A stretch of DNA of 55,232 bases from Promicromonospora iranensis (GCF_028994775.1 NZ_JAJQMN010000020.1:1-55232), one strand, 5' to 3'. Positions 9,297 through 16,900 are shown, counted from the stretch's first letter. A program made the numbers and translations. The notes: a model not told the origin generated them from the sequence alone.

Positions 9297-9659
9297 TCAG
9301 ACCGCGAAGAGCAGTCCGGCGCTGATGAGCACGACGACCGCCGTGGCGAAGTGGATCCCGAAGGCGACCGCCCTGGTGCCGCCGTGGCGCAGCACGATCA
9401 GGGTGTCACCGAGCGGCACCAGTGCCACCACGAGCATCAACCATGCCGCGGCGAGAGGCCCCGCGAAGAAGAGGAGCGCCAGGCCAGCGAGGCCGAAGGT
9501 GAAGTCCCTCAGCCCCTTGACCTCGAGGTAGGCCTGATCGTGTGCGGCCGGCACGCCGTAGGCGGCGGCGGAGGGGTAGGGCCGGAGCAGGAACCGTGCT
9601 CCGATGTACAGGACGAACAGGTCGAGGACGACGGCGAGGGTGTAAGCGACGACGGTCAT
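9297..9659 (-). CDS. DUF4267 family integral membrane protein
   Basis: A 120-residue membrane protein with four predicted helices: 4-24, about 50-66, 68-84 and 96-118. It has the conserved stretch DQAYLEVKGLRDFTFGLAGLAL typical of DUF4267. The function is unknown, but these genes very often lie opposite a TetR regulator, as here. Its start is separated from the TetR start by 84 nt containing three related 11-bp palindromic sites, so it is probably the main regulated target. A GGAGCC ribosome-binding site lies just upstream of the ATG. Confidence 0.88.
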   Translation of the reverse strand: MTVVAYTLAVVLDLFVLYIGARFLLRPYPSAAAYGVPAAHDQAYLEVKGLRDFTFGLAGLALLFFAGPLAAAWLMLVVALVPLGDTLIVLRHGGTRAVAFGIHFATAVVVLISAGLLFAV

Positions 9660-9672
9660 GAAGGCTCCATGC

Positions 9673-9733
9673 TAGCGACGATAGATGATGTAGCGACGCT
9701 AGCAGAGCAGGAGCAGTTCACCTAGCAGCGCTA
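9673..9733. promoter_or_regulatory. Cluster of three operator-like palindromes between DUF4267 and tetR
   Basis: Three related 11-mers are present: TAGCGACGATA (9673-9683), TAGCGACGCTA (9691-9701, a palindrome around a central A) and TAGCAGCGCTA (9723-9733). The first two are 18 nt apart. The third overlaps TAGAAT (9732-9737), the likely -10 box of the leaderless tetR gene. I infer these are sites for the adjacent TetR protein, giving autoregulation and control of the DUF4267 gene. Confidence 0.65.
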
Positions 9734-9743
9734 GAATCTGGGC

Positions 9744-10325
9744 ATGACGATTCAGACGCGCCGAGAGCGTGAGCGGGAGCAGCGTGAGCGGCTGATCGTC
9801 GCGGCAGCCCGGGAGCTGGCGGAGACGGAGGGGTGGGAGGCGGTCACGACCAGGCGGCTCGCCGCCGAGATCGAATACAGCCAGCCCGTCCTGTACAGCC
9901 ACTTCAAGGGCAAGGCCGCCATCATGACGGCGGTCGCCGTCCAGGGCTTCGAGGAGCTGGCGGTCGAGATGCGCGCTGCCCGGACCGCCGTCCGCGGGAC
10001 CCGCGAGGCCCTCGCCTCAGTCGCGGCGGCCTACACGAGCTTCGCCACGAAGCGCCCCGCGCTCTACGACGCGATGTTCACCCACGCCGTCGACCTGACG
10101 TTCGCGAGCCCCGAGGGCCCCGCCTATCTGCGCGAAGGGTTCGACCAGCTGCTCCAGGCCGTCCAGCCGCTGGCCGGGGACGACGACACCGGCCTCCTCA
10201 CCGAGACCTTCTGGGCGAGCCTGCACGGCCTCGCCATGCTGGAGCGCAGCGGTCGCCTTCCGGCCGAGGCGCACCAGCAACGGCTGGACCTGTTGATCGG
10301 TCGTTTCGCTCCGGGGGCAACCTGA
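9744..10325 (+). CDS. TetR/AcrR family transcriptional regulator
   Basis: A 193-residue TetR repressor. The N-terminal helix-turn-helix spans about residues 14-60 (AARELAETEGWEAVTTRRLAAEIEYSQPVLYSHFKGKAAIMTAV). The C-terminal ligand domain looks like the WHG group, with ETFWASLHGLAML near residue 155. The ATG lies 6 nt after TAGAAT, so translation is probably leaderless and initiation would be blocked by a protein bound at the third palindrome. It is divergent from the DUF4267 membrane gene. The ligand is unknown. Confidence 0.93.
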   Translation: MTIQTRREREREQRERLIVAAARELAETEGWEAVTTRRLAAEIEYSQPVLYSHFKGKAAIMTAVAVQGFEELAVEMRAARTAVRGTREALASVAAAYTSFATKRPALYDAMFTHAVDLTFASPEGPAYLREGFDQLLQAVQPLAGDDDTGLLTETFWASLHGLAMLERSGRLPAEAHQQRLDLLIGRFAPGAT

Positions 10326-10370
10326 CAGAGCCCAGCGGGCTGAAACTCGGCAGCCGCAGCTCGGGCCCGT

Positions 10371-11021
10371 TCAGGCCTCGCAAGCCGCCTGCAGGGCGCG
10401 ATCGAGCCTGGTGGTCGTAGATTCCCGCCCGCCGACCGACACGGCCCCCCGAAACGGCAGGTAGAGCTCACGCTCGACCCCGAGAGCACGAACGGTGACG
10501 AACGTACCCTCATAGAGGTGCCACACACCGGGGCTTATCGATAGATCGCCCTGGGGGTTGATGATCCACATCGTCGCCTCGCGGTCCGGCGGAATGACTA
10601 CTCGGTCGGAGGTGTCGCCGCGGTCTGGTGCGCCCTCAGCGGGGTCGCTGACAAACGTATAGTCGCCCCGCCAATCGTCGGCCATGGGCTCGAACCGGTA
10701 CACATCCGGATCCGTGCTGATCACCGTGACGGGCCACCGCGACGGATTGCGCACCGTCTGCACCACCACGGCGTCCTCTTCCGCGCCGAACATCGCCCAG
10801 ATGCTGTCGCCGGGGAGGCAGTCCGGAAGTGTCGCACCAGCCCCGCTGCTGCTGGACGCACCTCGCTCCACGCGCGCCGTGCGTGCGGCTACCTGCCAGG
10901 CCACGACACCTGCAATCAAGGCCACGACCACTGCGGCACCCACGATCCAGCCGGCTCGCCGAACCCATACTCTCTTCGCCTCAGCGGCCCCAGCCGGTTT
11001 CGCTGCCTCGACACTCGTCAT
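10371..11021 (-). CDS. Membrane-anchored protein of unknown function, tandem paralogue 1
   Basis: A 216-residue protein with a short Ala-rich cytoplasmic N-terminus, one transmembrane helix (about 27-46) and an extracytoplasmic domain. It is clearly paralogous to the gene at 11145-11786: both have LPDC(L/I)P, (V)V(Q/H)TVRNPS.WPVTVIS.DP(D/E)VYRF.P, VV.PPDR...MWI.NPQGD, LGVERE(L/V).(L/M)P(F/Y)RG, and a terminal AC(E/S)A. The two conserved Cys could form a disulfide. TAACCT lies 6 nt before the ATG, suggesting its own leaderless promoter. I do not recognise a family. Confidence 0.8.
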   Translation of the reverse strand: MTSVEAAKPAGAAEAKRVWVRRAGWIVGAAVVVALIAGVVAWQVAARTARVERGASSSSGAGATLPDCLPGDSIWAMFGAEEDAVVVQTVRNPSRWPVTVISTDPDVYRFEPMADDWRGDYTFVSDPAEGAPDRGDTSDRVVIPPDREATMWIINPQGDLSISPGVWHLYEGTFVTVRALGVERELYLPFRGAVSVGGRESTTTRLDRALQAACEA

Positions 11022-11144
11022 GGGCCGAGGTTAGGTTCTCGGCCCGCCTGCCGCTGCAAAAAGACTGGATGAAACGGGCTGCGCCCCCGGCTCCGCGCAC
11101 CACGCGCGTCGAGCTGAGCCGGTCGATCCACCAGGCCCGAACGG

Positions 11145-11786
11145 TCAGGCCGAGCAGGCTTCTTCCAGGGCCTTGCCGAGCTCCGCGCTGTCCCGCGCAC
11201 TGCCCCCCACATAGAGCGTCCCCCGATACGGCATGTGGACCTCGCGCTCGACACCGAGAGAACGGATCCGCAGAGGCGCGCTGTCAAAGCTGTACTGGAC
11301 GGTCGAACCACGGATGATGTCGCCCTGCGGGTTGTGGATCCACATCACCACCGAACGGTCCGGGGGAACGACGACGGAGCTCCGGGTTTCCTCCGGGAGG
11401 CCGCCTGGGGGGCTGGCCCCGAACGCGGTGTCCAGTGCCGGGTCCGCGCTCAGCGGCTGGAACCGGTAGACCTCGGGGTCGGCGCTGATGACCGTGACGG
11501 GCCATGGGGACGGGTTGCGCACCGTGTGCGCCACGACGACGTCCTCGTCCGTGGCGAACGACGTCCAGTACCCGTCCTGCGGGATGCAGTCAGGAAGAAC
11601 GAGGCCGCGTTCGGCCAGCGTGGCGAAGCCGGTGTCGATCCGTCCGACCCGCGCGAGGCCCTGCCATGCGGCGACGCCGACCAGCAGGGCCACGACCAGC
11701 GTGACGGGTACCCAGCGCCCACGGCGCCTGACTACCGTCGGCACCTGCGCCGCTTCGGCCGGTTCCTGAGTCTCGACCCTGGTCAT
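11145..11786 (-). CDS. Membrane-anchored protein of unknown function, tandem paralogue 2
   Basis: A 213-residue protein with an N-terminal transmembrane helix (about 27-45) and a domain sharing the motifs listed for its neighbour at 10371-11021, including LPDCIP and the C-terminal ACSA. The mature domains differ most in the segment after WPVTVIS. The upstream element is TAGTCT followed by CGGCCC and the ATG, the same layout (TANNCT-CGGCCC-ATG) as in its paralogue. This indicates the promoter was duplicated with the gene. A 123-nt gap separates the two. The function is unknown; a surface or secreted-domain role is inferred only from topology. Confidence 0.8.
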   Translation of the reverse strand: MTRVETQEPAEAAQVPTVVRRRGRWVPVTLVVALLVGVAAWQGLARVGRIDTGFATLAERGLVLPDCIPQDGYWTSFATDEDVVVAHTVRNPSPWPVTVISADPEVYRFQPLSADPALDTAFGASPPGGLPEETRSSVVVPPDRSVVMWIHNPQGDIIRGSTVQYSFDSAPLRIRSLGVEREVHMPYRGTLYVGGSARDSAELGKALEEACSA

Positions 11787-11840
11787 GGGCCGAGACTAAG
11801 GTCGCGACGAGACGGCGTCCACAGATGCGACGAGGCCGCC

Positions 11841-11879
11841 GGTCGAGCCTGGCGAGAGTGCTTCTCGCCAGGCTCGACC
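11841..11879 (-). terminator. Hairpin terminator downstream of DAHP synthase
   Basis: A perfect 17-bp inverted repeat, GGTCGAGCCTGGCGAGA (11841-11857) and its complement (11863-11879), with a 5-nt loop. It lies 14 nt past the DAHP synthase stop. There is no T-tract, as is common for actinobacterial terminators. It shares the GGTCGAGCC core with the hairpin at 43946-43989. Confidence 0.7.
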
Positions 11880-11893
11880 ACACACGTGCGGTG

Positions 11894-13003
11894 TCAGCCG
11901 CGCCGTTCCCGGACCGCCTTGGCCAGCTCACGGAGGAGGTCCTCCGTGGTGTCCCAGTCCATGCACTTGTCGGTGACCGACTGGCCGTAGGTGAGCTCGG
12001 ACAGCGGGGCGGGCTTCTGTGCACCGGCCACCAGGAAGCTCTCCATCATCAGACCGGTGATGCCACGCTCGCCGTCGGCGATGCGGTTGGCGATCTCGTG
12101 CACGACGCCGGCCTGGCGGACGTGGTCCTTGCCCGAGTTGCCGTGGCTCGCGTCCACGATCACGCCGTTCTCGACGGCGCCGCCCAGGCCGGAGGTGCGC
12201 GCAACGCGCAGCGCGGCGGCGACGTCCTCGACTCCGTAGTTCGGGCCGGACCGCCCACCGCGCAGGATCACGTGGCAGTCCGGGTTCCCGGTGGTCTCGA
12301 CCGCGGCGGCACGGCCCTCGCCGTCGGCCCCGAAGAAGGTGTGCTCGCTCGCCGCGGTGATGCAGCCGTCAACGGCGATCTGGACGTCGCCGTCGGTGGC
12401 GTTCTTGAACCCGACGGGCATCGACAGGCCCGAGGCGAGCTGGCGGTGCACCTGCGACTCGACGTTGCGCGCGCCGATGGCGCCCCAGGTCACGGCGTCG
12501 GCGATGTACTGAGGGCTGGTCGGCTCGAGGAACTCGGCCCCGGCCGGCACCCCGGCGTCGAGCACGCCCAGCAGCACCTCACGAGCGAGGTTCAGACCGT
12601 GCCGCACGTCGTGCGAACCATCCAGGTGCGGGTCGTTGATGAGGCCCTTCCAGCCCACGGTGGTACGCGGCTTCTCGAAGTACACCCGCATCACGACGAC
12701 CAGGTCGTCGGACAGCTCGCGCCGGAGCGTGGCGAGCCGCGCGGCGTAGTCGAGCGCGGCGACCGGGTCGTGCACGGAGCACGGGCCGACGATCGTCAGC
12801 AGCCGGTCGTCGTCGCCGGTCAGGACGTCGCGCACCTCGCGGCGGGACGTCGTGACGAGGTCGCTCCGGGCGGTGCCGAGCGGCATCGACTCCAGCAGGC
12901 TGTTCGGCGCGGGAAGCGGGTCGAGAGCGCGAATGCGCAGGTCGGAGGTGCGGGTACCGAGGTCGGAAACCTCGGTGCTGGGTTCCGCGGGGGTGATGCT
13001 CAT
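11894..13003 (-). CDS. aroF: 3-deoxy-7-phosphoheptulonate synthase (DAHP synthase, class I AroG/AroF type)
   Basis: A 369-residue enzyme catalysing the first step of the shikimate pathway, phosphoenolpyruvate plus erythrose-4-phosphate to DAHP. Type I signatures are LLTIVGPCSVHDP, VMRVYFEKPRTTVGWKGLINDP, GARNVESQVHRQLASGLSMPVGFKN, VILRGGRSGPNY, VDASHGNSGKDH and GLMMESFL. The start MSITPAEP at 13003 is chosen over an upstream ATG at 13060 because the extra residues are unlike the family and overlap the leader region. Upstream lies a leader peptide rich in Trp, Tyr and Phe and an intrinsic terminator (13091-13216), so expression is probably attenuated by aromatic amino acids. A terminator follows at 11841-11879. 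Confidence 0.95.
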   Translation of the reverse strand: MSITPAEPSTEVSDLGTRTSDLRIRALDPLPAPNSLLESMPLGTARSDLVTTSRREVRDVLTGDDDRLLTIVGPCSVHDPVAALDYAARLATLRRELSDDLVVVMRVYFEKPRTTVGWKGLINDPHLDGSHDVRHGLNLAREVLLGVLDAGVPAGAEFLEPTSPQYIADAVTWGAIGARNVESQVHRQLASGLSMPVGFKNATDGDVQIAVDGCITAASEHTFFGADGEGRAAAVETTGNPDCHVILRGGRSGPNYGVEDVAAALRVARTSGLGGAVENGVIVDASHGNSGKDHVRQAGVVHEIANRIADGERGITGLMMESFLVAGAQKPAPLSELTYGQSVTDKCMDWDTTEDLLRELAKAVRERRG

Positions 13004-13090
13004 CGGAATCGGGGCTCCTGGTTGGCGAGGTCTGGTTCGAGGAACCGGACGGCCCGCCACCGACTCCTGGTCCGGAGCGGCCCGTCTGGC

Positions 13091-13129
13091 AAAGACGAAG
13101 GGCCTGGACGCGATCGGCGTCCCAGGCCC
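13091..13129 (-). terminator. Attenuator terminator in the DAHP synthase leader
   Basis: In RNA sense, GGGCCTGGGACGC pairs with GCGTCCAGGCCC (13129 down to 13100, one bulged G) and is followed by TTCGTCTTT (13099-13091). It sits 22 nt after the leader-peptide stop and about 90 nt before the DAHP synthase ATG. An upstream GGCTCC (around 13183-13178) can pair either with GGAGC inside the leader coding region or with GGAGCC immediately before the terminator stem, so alternative structures are possible. Confidence 0.75.
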
Positions 13130-13150
13130 TGGCTCCGGGTGGAAAGTTGG

Positions 13151-13216
13151 TCAGGCGTACGCCCGCCGAGCTCCACCAGGAGCCGACGTAAAGCGCCAAT
13201 ACCAACGGATGTCCAC
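13151..13216 (-). CDS. Aromatic leader peptide of the DAHP synthase attenuator
   Basis: A 21-residue open frame starting at GTG and reading MDIRWYWRF at its N-terminus, with a further Tyr at residue 20 before TGA. Five of 21 residues are aromatic: Trp5, Tyr6, Trp7, Phe9 and Tyr20. It lies between a good promoter and an intrinsic terminator in front of the DAHP synthase gene. That is the arrangement expected for ribosome-mediated attenuation sensing charged Trp, Tyr and Phe tRNAs, the feedback amino acids of this step. The predicted transcription start falls on the GTG itself, so translation would be leaderless. It occupies the 13004-13299 intergenic stretch. A leader peptide (aroR) before aroF is known in Corynebacterium; I infer the same logic here with a different sequence. 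Confidence 0.75.
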   Translation of the reverse strand: MDIRWYWRFTSAPGGARRAYA

Positions 13217-13223
13217 GGCCAAA

Positions 13224-13252
13224 ACGGTAGCCGCACCCCCGCGGGCTGTCCA
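13224..13252 (-). promoter_or_regulatory. Promoter of the aromatic leader / DAHP synthase transcript
   Basis: In the reverse strand, TGGACA (13252-13247) and TACCGT (13229-13224) are separated by exactly 17 nt. A start 7 nt after the -10 box would be the G of the leader-peptide GTG at 13216. Confidence 0.6.
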
Positions 13253-13299
13253 CCGGATCTTAGGATGCGGTCGGTCACAGTCCCTCCGGCCCGCACGCG

Positions 13300-14031
13300 C
13301 TACCGGGCGTAACGCTCCACGAACGCCCGCAGGATGCGCATCGGCTCGGCGATCGTCACGGCGACGGCCCGCTCACGCACCAGCTCCGCCTCTTCGCTCG
13401 GGAAGTAGCCGTAGTCCCGGTAGACGGCTATCCGCTGCTCCATACCCGTGACGTCGAGCTCCGGGTGGAACTGCGTGGCGTACAGGTTCTGCTTGATCCG
13501 GAACATCTGCACCGGACAGCCGGCCGACGAGGCGAGCAGCACCGCGTGGTCCGGCAGCTTGCGCACCGCTTCCTTGTGACCCACGTACGCCGAGAAGCTC
13601 TGCGGCATGCCCGCCAGGAGCGGGTCCGACGCCGCGTCCGGCGTCAGCTCCACGACGACAGGGCCCACCGGCTCCCCATACGTCGCGTCGATCACCGCAC
13701 CCTGATGCGCGCCCAGCGTGCCGACGCCGTAGCAGGCGCCCAGGAACGGGAAGTCGCGGGCGACCAGCTCGTCGAGCAGCGCCGCGAGCTGCGCCTCGAC
13801 CCGGCGCTGCACGGGGCCCTTCTGCTCCGCGGGGTCCGAGGAGTTGAACGGCCCGCCGCCGACGAGCACACCTGAGTAGTCGTCGAGGTCCACGGGCGGC
13901 AGCGGGTCACGCTCCAGGCGCACCCGGTGCAGCTGCTCCGGTTCCAGACCCCCGTACTGCAAGAACGCGGCGTACTCCCCGTCCGCGGCGATGTCTTCAC
14001 CGCGTGTCGCCAGCAGCAGGAACGGCTTCAT
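13300..14031 (-). CDS. Class I glutamine amidotransferase-like protein
   Basis: A 243-residue GATase1-fold protein. The nucleophile elbow is FLGACYGVGTLG (Cys within GACYG) and the catalytic His-Glu pair is in ATQFHPELD. Both resemble stand-alone GMP synthase-like amidotransferases that act on free glutamine or glutamyl substrates. YVGHKEAV is a conserved segment of this subgroup. The start MKPFLLLATRGED at 14031 is chosen because TACTCT lies 6 nt upstream (leaderless) and because the longer open frame overlaps the neighbouring transporter. The acceptor substrate is unknown. It is 19 nt downstream of the BASS transporter gene. Confidence 0.88.
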   Translation of the reverse strand: MKPFLLLATRGEDIAADGEYAAFLQYGGLEPEQLHRVRLERDPLPPVDLDDYSGVLVGGGPFNSSDPAEQKGPVQRRVEAQLAALLDELVARDFPFLGACYGVGTLGAHQGAVIDATYGEPVGPVVVELTPDAASDPLLAGMPQSFSAYVGHKEAVRKLPDHAVLLASSAGCPVQMFRIKQNLYATQFHPELDVTGMEQRIAVYRDYGYFPSEEAELVRERAVAVTIAEPMRILRAFVERYAR

Positions 14032-14050
14032 GACAAGAGAGTAGGTGAGA

Positions 14051-14982
14051 TCAGCGCGTCCCGGAACGCCGGGCCCACCACGTCGCCAGGCCGGCCCCGG
14101 ACAGGTTGTGCCACACCGAGAACAGTGCGGCGGGCAGCGCGGCGGCGGGCGTGAAGTGGGTGGCGGCCAGGCTCGCGGCAAGGCCGGAGTTCTGCATGCC
14201 CACCTCGACGCTCACCGCGCGCCGCCCGGCCCGGTCCAGCCCGACCGCCTTCGCGGTGCCGTACCCGAGCAGCAGCCCGAGCAGGTTGTGCGTGATGACC
14301 GCGAGCGCCAGGAGCAGCCCGGTGGAGAGCACCGTCTGGGCGTTGGCGGCGACGACCCCGAGCACCACCAGGACGATGCCGCCCACGGAGACGAGGGGCA
14401 GGTAGGGCAGCAGCTTCTCGACGAACTTCCCGGCGATGGCGCGCACGACGATGCCTGCGAGCACCGGGATGAGCACCACCTGGAGGATCGAGCCGAACAG
14501 GTCCATGAACCCGACGTCGAGGGTCTCGTCGGCGAGCCACAGGATGAGCAGAGGGGTGAGGAACGGCGCGAGCAGCGTGGAGATGGCGGTCATCGTCACG
14601 GAGAGCGCGGTGTCGCCCTTGCCGAGATAGACGATCACGTTCGAGGCGGTGCCGCCGGGAGCGGACCCGACGAGGATCATGCCGAGCAGCGCCATGCCGG
14701 TGAGGCCGTACAGCCCGCCGACGGCCCAGGCGAGCAGCGGCATGATCACGAACTGAGCCACGACACCGACCAGCACTGCCCAGGGCCGCTTGGCCACGAG
14801 GGCGAAGTCGCTGCCCCGCAGGGTCAGGCCCATGCCGAACATGATGATCCCGAGGAAGATCGGGATGTGCGCCGCGAGGGGCGCCAGCTGGGTCGGGCGA
14901 GCAGGCCCGCGACCCCGCCCAGCAGCACCAGTAGGGCGAACCAGCGCCCGGCCAGTTCCGCGATCTTCCGCAAGGTCCCCAT
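14051..14982 (-). pseudogene. Bile acid:sodium symporter (BASS) family transporter, apparent 1-nt frameshift
   Basis: Most of the sequence (from 14896 down) encodes a typical BASS/PanS-type transporter with about nine membrane helices: APLAAHIPIFLGIIMFGMGL, VGSAPGGTASNVIVYLGKGD and SVEVGMQNSGLA. The natural N-terminus, MGTLRKIAELAGRWFALL, continuing VLLGGVAGLLA, is in a different frame. It starts at an ATG at 14982 with a good AGAGGA site upstream. Adding one C/G in the run at 14895-14897 would join the frames as GLLA-PTQLAPLAAHIP, matching the family. Either the gene is inactivated or the assembly dropped one base of a homopolymer. The in-frame ATG at 15025 gives an Arg/Pro-rich N-terminus unlike the family. 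Confidence 0.75.
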
Positions 14983-15029
14983 GTGTTCCTCTCCCGGGTG
15001 TCGGCCTCGTCATCGGCCGGCACACCTTA

Positions 15030-15060
15030 GACCCGGCCCGGGTGCATCCCGGGCCGGGTC
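15030..15060 (-). terminator. Hairpin terminator after the GntR-ABC operon
   Basis: A perfect 13-bp inverted repeat, GACCCGGCCCGGG (15030-15042) and its complement (15048-15060), with a 5-nt loop. It lies 27 nt past the ABC permease stop and before the BASS gene. No T-tract is visible. Confidence 0.65.
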
Positions 15061-15086
15061 CGTCAGGTGGTCAGGCGGTCAGGCGG

Positions 15087-15899
15087 TCAGCTCCAACGGA
15101 ACAGCTTGACGCCGAGCGGGAAGAGTACGAGCGTCCAGACGGTCAGCACGAGCACCTGGGCGAGGGGGAAGCCCTCGTTGCCGAACCAGCCCATGGTGAG
15201 CCCCTGGGCGGCGGCACCGAGCGGCAGGTAGAGCCCGATCTCCTGCATCCATTCGGGCATGACGGACAGCGGGACCCACACCCCGGAGAACATCAGGGAC
15301 GGGAAGTAGATCAGCATCCCCAGGCCGGACGCCGTCTGGCCCTTCTCGGCCCGGGCCGCGACGAGCAGCCCGAGGGAGAACATGGCCGTCGTGGAGAGCA
15401 CGAGGACGAGCAGGACGACGAGCGGGTCGGCCGCGAACGGGACACCCAGCACCACCATGCCTCCGACCACCGCGGCGCCGGCCGACACGATCAGCGCCAG
15501 CACGTTGATCACCATGTGCACGCCGACCAGGTTCTGCGGCGGCATGGGTGTGGTCGACAGCCGCTTCAGGATGCCCTTCTCCCGGAAGGTGGCGAACTGT
15601 ACGGGCATGGTGGTCAGCGAGATGGTCCCCACGGCCAGGGCGATGATCGTGGGCAGGTAGGACGTGACGCCCGGCGCTTCGTTCCAGGGCGGTGGCGCGT
15701 CGACCATCGGCTTCGAGAAGTCGGGGATCGCGAGCCCGAGGCCGAGCAGCAGCAGGCTCGGGAAGATCAGAGCGAAGAACACGCCGGTCGGTTCGCGCAG
15801 CCACACCCTGAGCTCGCTGCCGAACAACGTCCAGAAGGCGCGGAAGCGCAGTCCCCCGTGGTTCACGCGTACGGGCCTTGTCGTCTCGACGGCGGTCAT
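15087..15899 (-). CDS. ABC-2 type exporter permease
   Basis: A 270-residue ABC-2 membrane protein with six predicted helices and the usual layout: FRAFWTLFGSELRVWLREPTGVFFALIFPSLLLLGLGL at the start, FREKGILKRLSTTPMPP in the cytoplasmic region, and FSGVWVPLSVMPEWMQ before the last pair of helices. Such permeases pair with a DRA-type ATPase to export drugs or lipids. Its ATG overlaps the stop of the ATPase gene by 4 nt (ATGA). It is the last gene of the GntR-led operon and is followed by a strong hairpin. The substrate is unknown. Confidence 0.92.
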   Translation of the reverse strand: MTAVETTRPVRVNHGGLRFRAFWTLFGSELRVWLREPTGVFFALIFPSLLLLGLGLAIPDFSKPMVDAPPPWNEAPGVTSYLPTIIALAVGTISLTTMPVQFATFREKGILKRLSTTPMPPQNLVGVHMVINVLALIVSAGAAVVGGMVVLGVPFAADPLVVLLVLVLSTTAMFSLGLLVAARAEKGQTASGLGMLIYFPSLMFSGVWVPLSVMPEWMQEIGLYLPLGAAAQGLTMGWFGNEGFPLAQVLVLTVWTLVLFPLGVKLFRWS

Positions 15900-16900
15900 G
15901 CCGCCACCTCCTCGTTCTCCTCTACCCGGTACTGGCGACCGGTGACCTGGACGAACACGTCCTCGAGAGTCCGTTCGAGCGTGCGGACGTCGTCGGGGAC
16001 GACGTCCGCGGCGGCGAGCGCCTGCACGACGGCGAACAGCACCTTGCGGGTGCCGGTCACCTCGATCTCGTCCCCGACCGGGACGGCGGCGGTGACGTCG
16101 TCGTCCCTCTCGGCGAGGGCGGTGAGCAGCTGGGTGGCACGGTCGCGCGCGCCGTCGTCGGCGAACCGGAGCCGGACGCCCCGGTCGCCCTCGAGCCCTT
16201 CGATCAGGGCCGACGGCGTACCCTCGGCGACCACGCGTCCGCCGTCGATCACGACGAGCCGGTCGCAGAGTCGTTCGGCCTCGTCCATGAAGTGCGTGAC
16301 CAGCAGGACGGTGACCCCGGAGTCGCGGACTCGTTCCACCAGTTCCCAGGTCGCGCGGCGCGCCGCCGGGTCGAGGCCTGTGGTGAGCTCGTCGAGGATG
16401 GCCACCTGCGGCTTGCCGACCAGCGCGAGCGCGATGGACAGCCGCTGCTTCTGCCCGCCGGACAGCTTGCCGAACTGCTGGTGGCGGTGGGCGGTCAGGT
16501 CGAGCAGGTCGAGCAGCTCTGCCGAGTCCGCGCGCTCCGTGTAGAACGAGCCGAAGACGTCGAGCGCCTCGGCGACCGTGATCTTGTCGTGCAGCGCCGC
16601 TTCCTGGAGCTGGACGCCGACGTGCTCCCGGATCAGCAGGGGATCGGCCTGCGGGTCCTGGCCCAGGACCCGTACGGTGCCGCCGTCGGCGTGACGGAGG
16701 CCCGCGAGGCACTCGACGGTGGTGGTCTTGCCCGCCCCGTTGGGGCCGAGGATGCCGAAGATCTCACCACGTGCGATCTGGAAGGACACGTCGGATACGG
16801 CGGTCTTCGGGCCGGCGCCGCGGCGTGCGGCGGGATAGGTCTTGCGGAGGTGGCTGACCTCGACGACAGGGGTGCCTGCGTCGGGCTGGGGAGTTGCCAC
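15896..16900 (-). CDS. ABC transporter ATP-binding protein (drug/multidrug exporter type)
   Basis: A 334-residue ATPase. Walker A is GPNGAGKTT, the signature is LSGGQKQRLS, Walker B with the catalytic Glu is VAILDELTTGLDP (DEL rather than the common DEP), and the H-loop is LLVTHFMDEAERLCDR. A C-terminal extension of about 80 residues is typical of the DRA subfamily. The start is the GTG at 16900, preceded by AAGGAGAAGCACC. The upstream membrane-protein gene ends 76 nt away, and that gap contains two copies of GGGGACGGAG. It is coupled to the permease by overlap. Confidence 0.93.
   Translation of the reverse strand: MATPQPDAGTPVVEVSHLRKTYPAARRGAGPKTAVSDVSFQIARGEIFGILGPNGAGKTTTVECLAGLRHADGGTVRVLGQDPQADPLLIREHVGVQLQEAALHDKITVAEALDVFGSFYTERADSAELLDLLDLTAHRHQQFGKLSGGQKQRLSIALALVGKPQVAILDELTTGLDPAARRATWELVERVRDSGVTVLLVTHFMDEAERLCDRLVVIDGGRVVAEGTPSALIEGLEGDRGVRLRFADDGARDRATQLLTALAERDDDVTAAVPVGDEIEVTGTRKVLFAVVQALAAADVVPDDVRTLERTLEDVFVQVTGRQYRVEENEEVAA

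Noticed and set aside
12579-13253. Alternative reading of the DAHP synthase leader in the frame containing YVGSWWSSAG (tandem Trp codons)
   Set aside because: That frame runs on without a stop through the terminator and into the DAHP synthase coding region, so it does not form a discrete leader peptide. The neighbouring frame ending at 13151 does.
14890-14900. Programmed -1 frameshift in the BASS transporter
   Set aside because: There is no X-XXY-YYZ heptamer at the junction. The simplest explanation is a missing base in a short G/C run.
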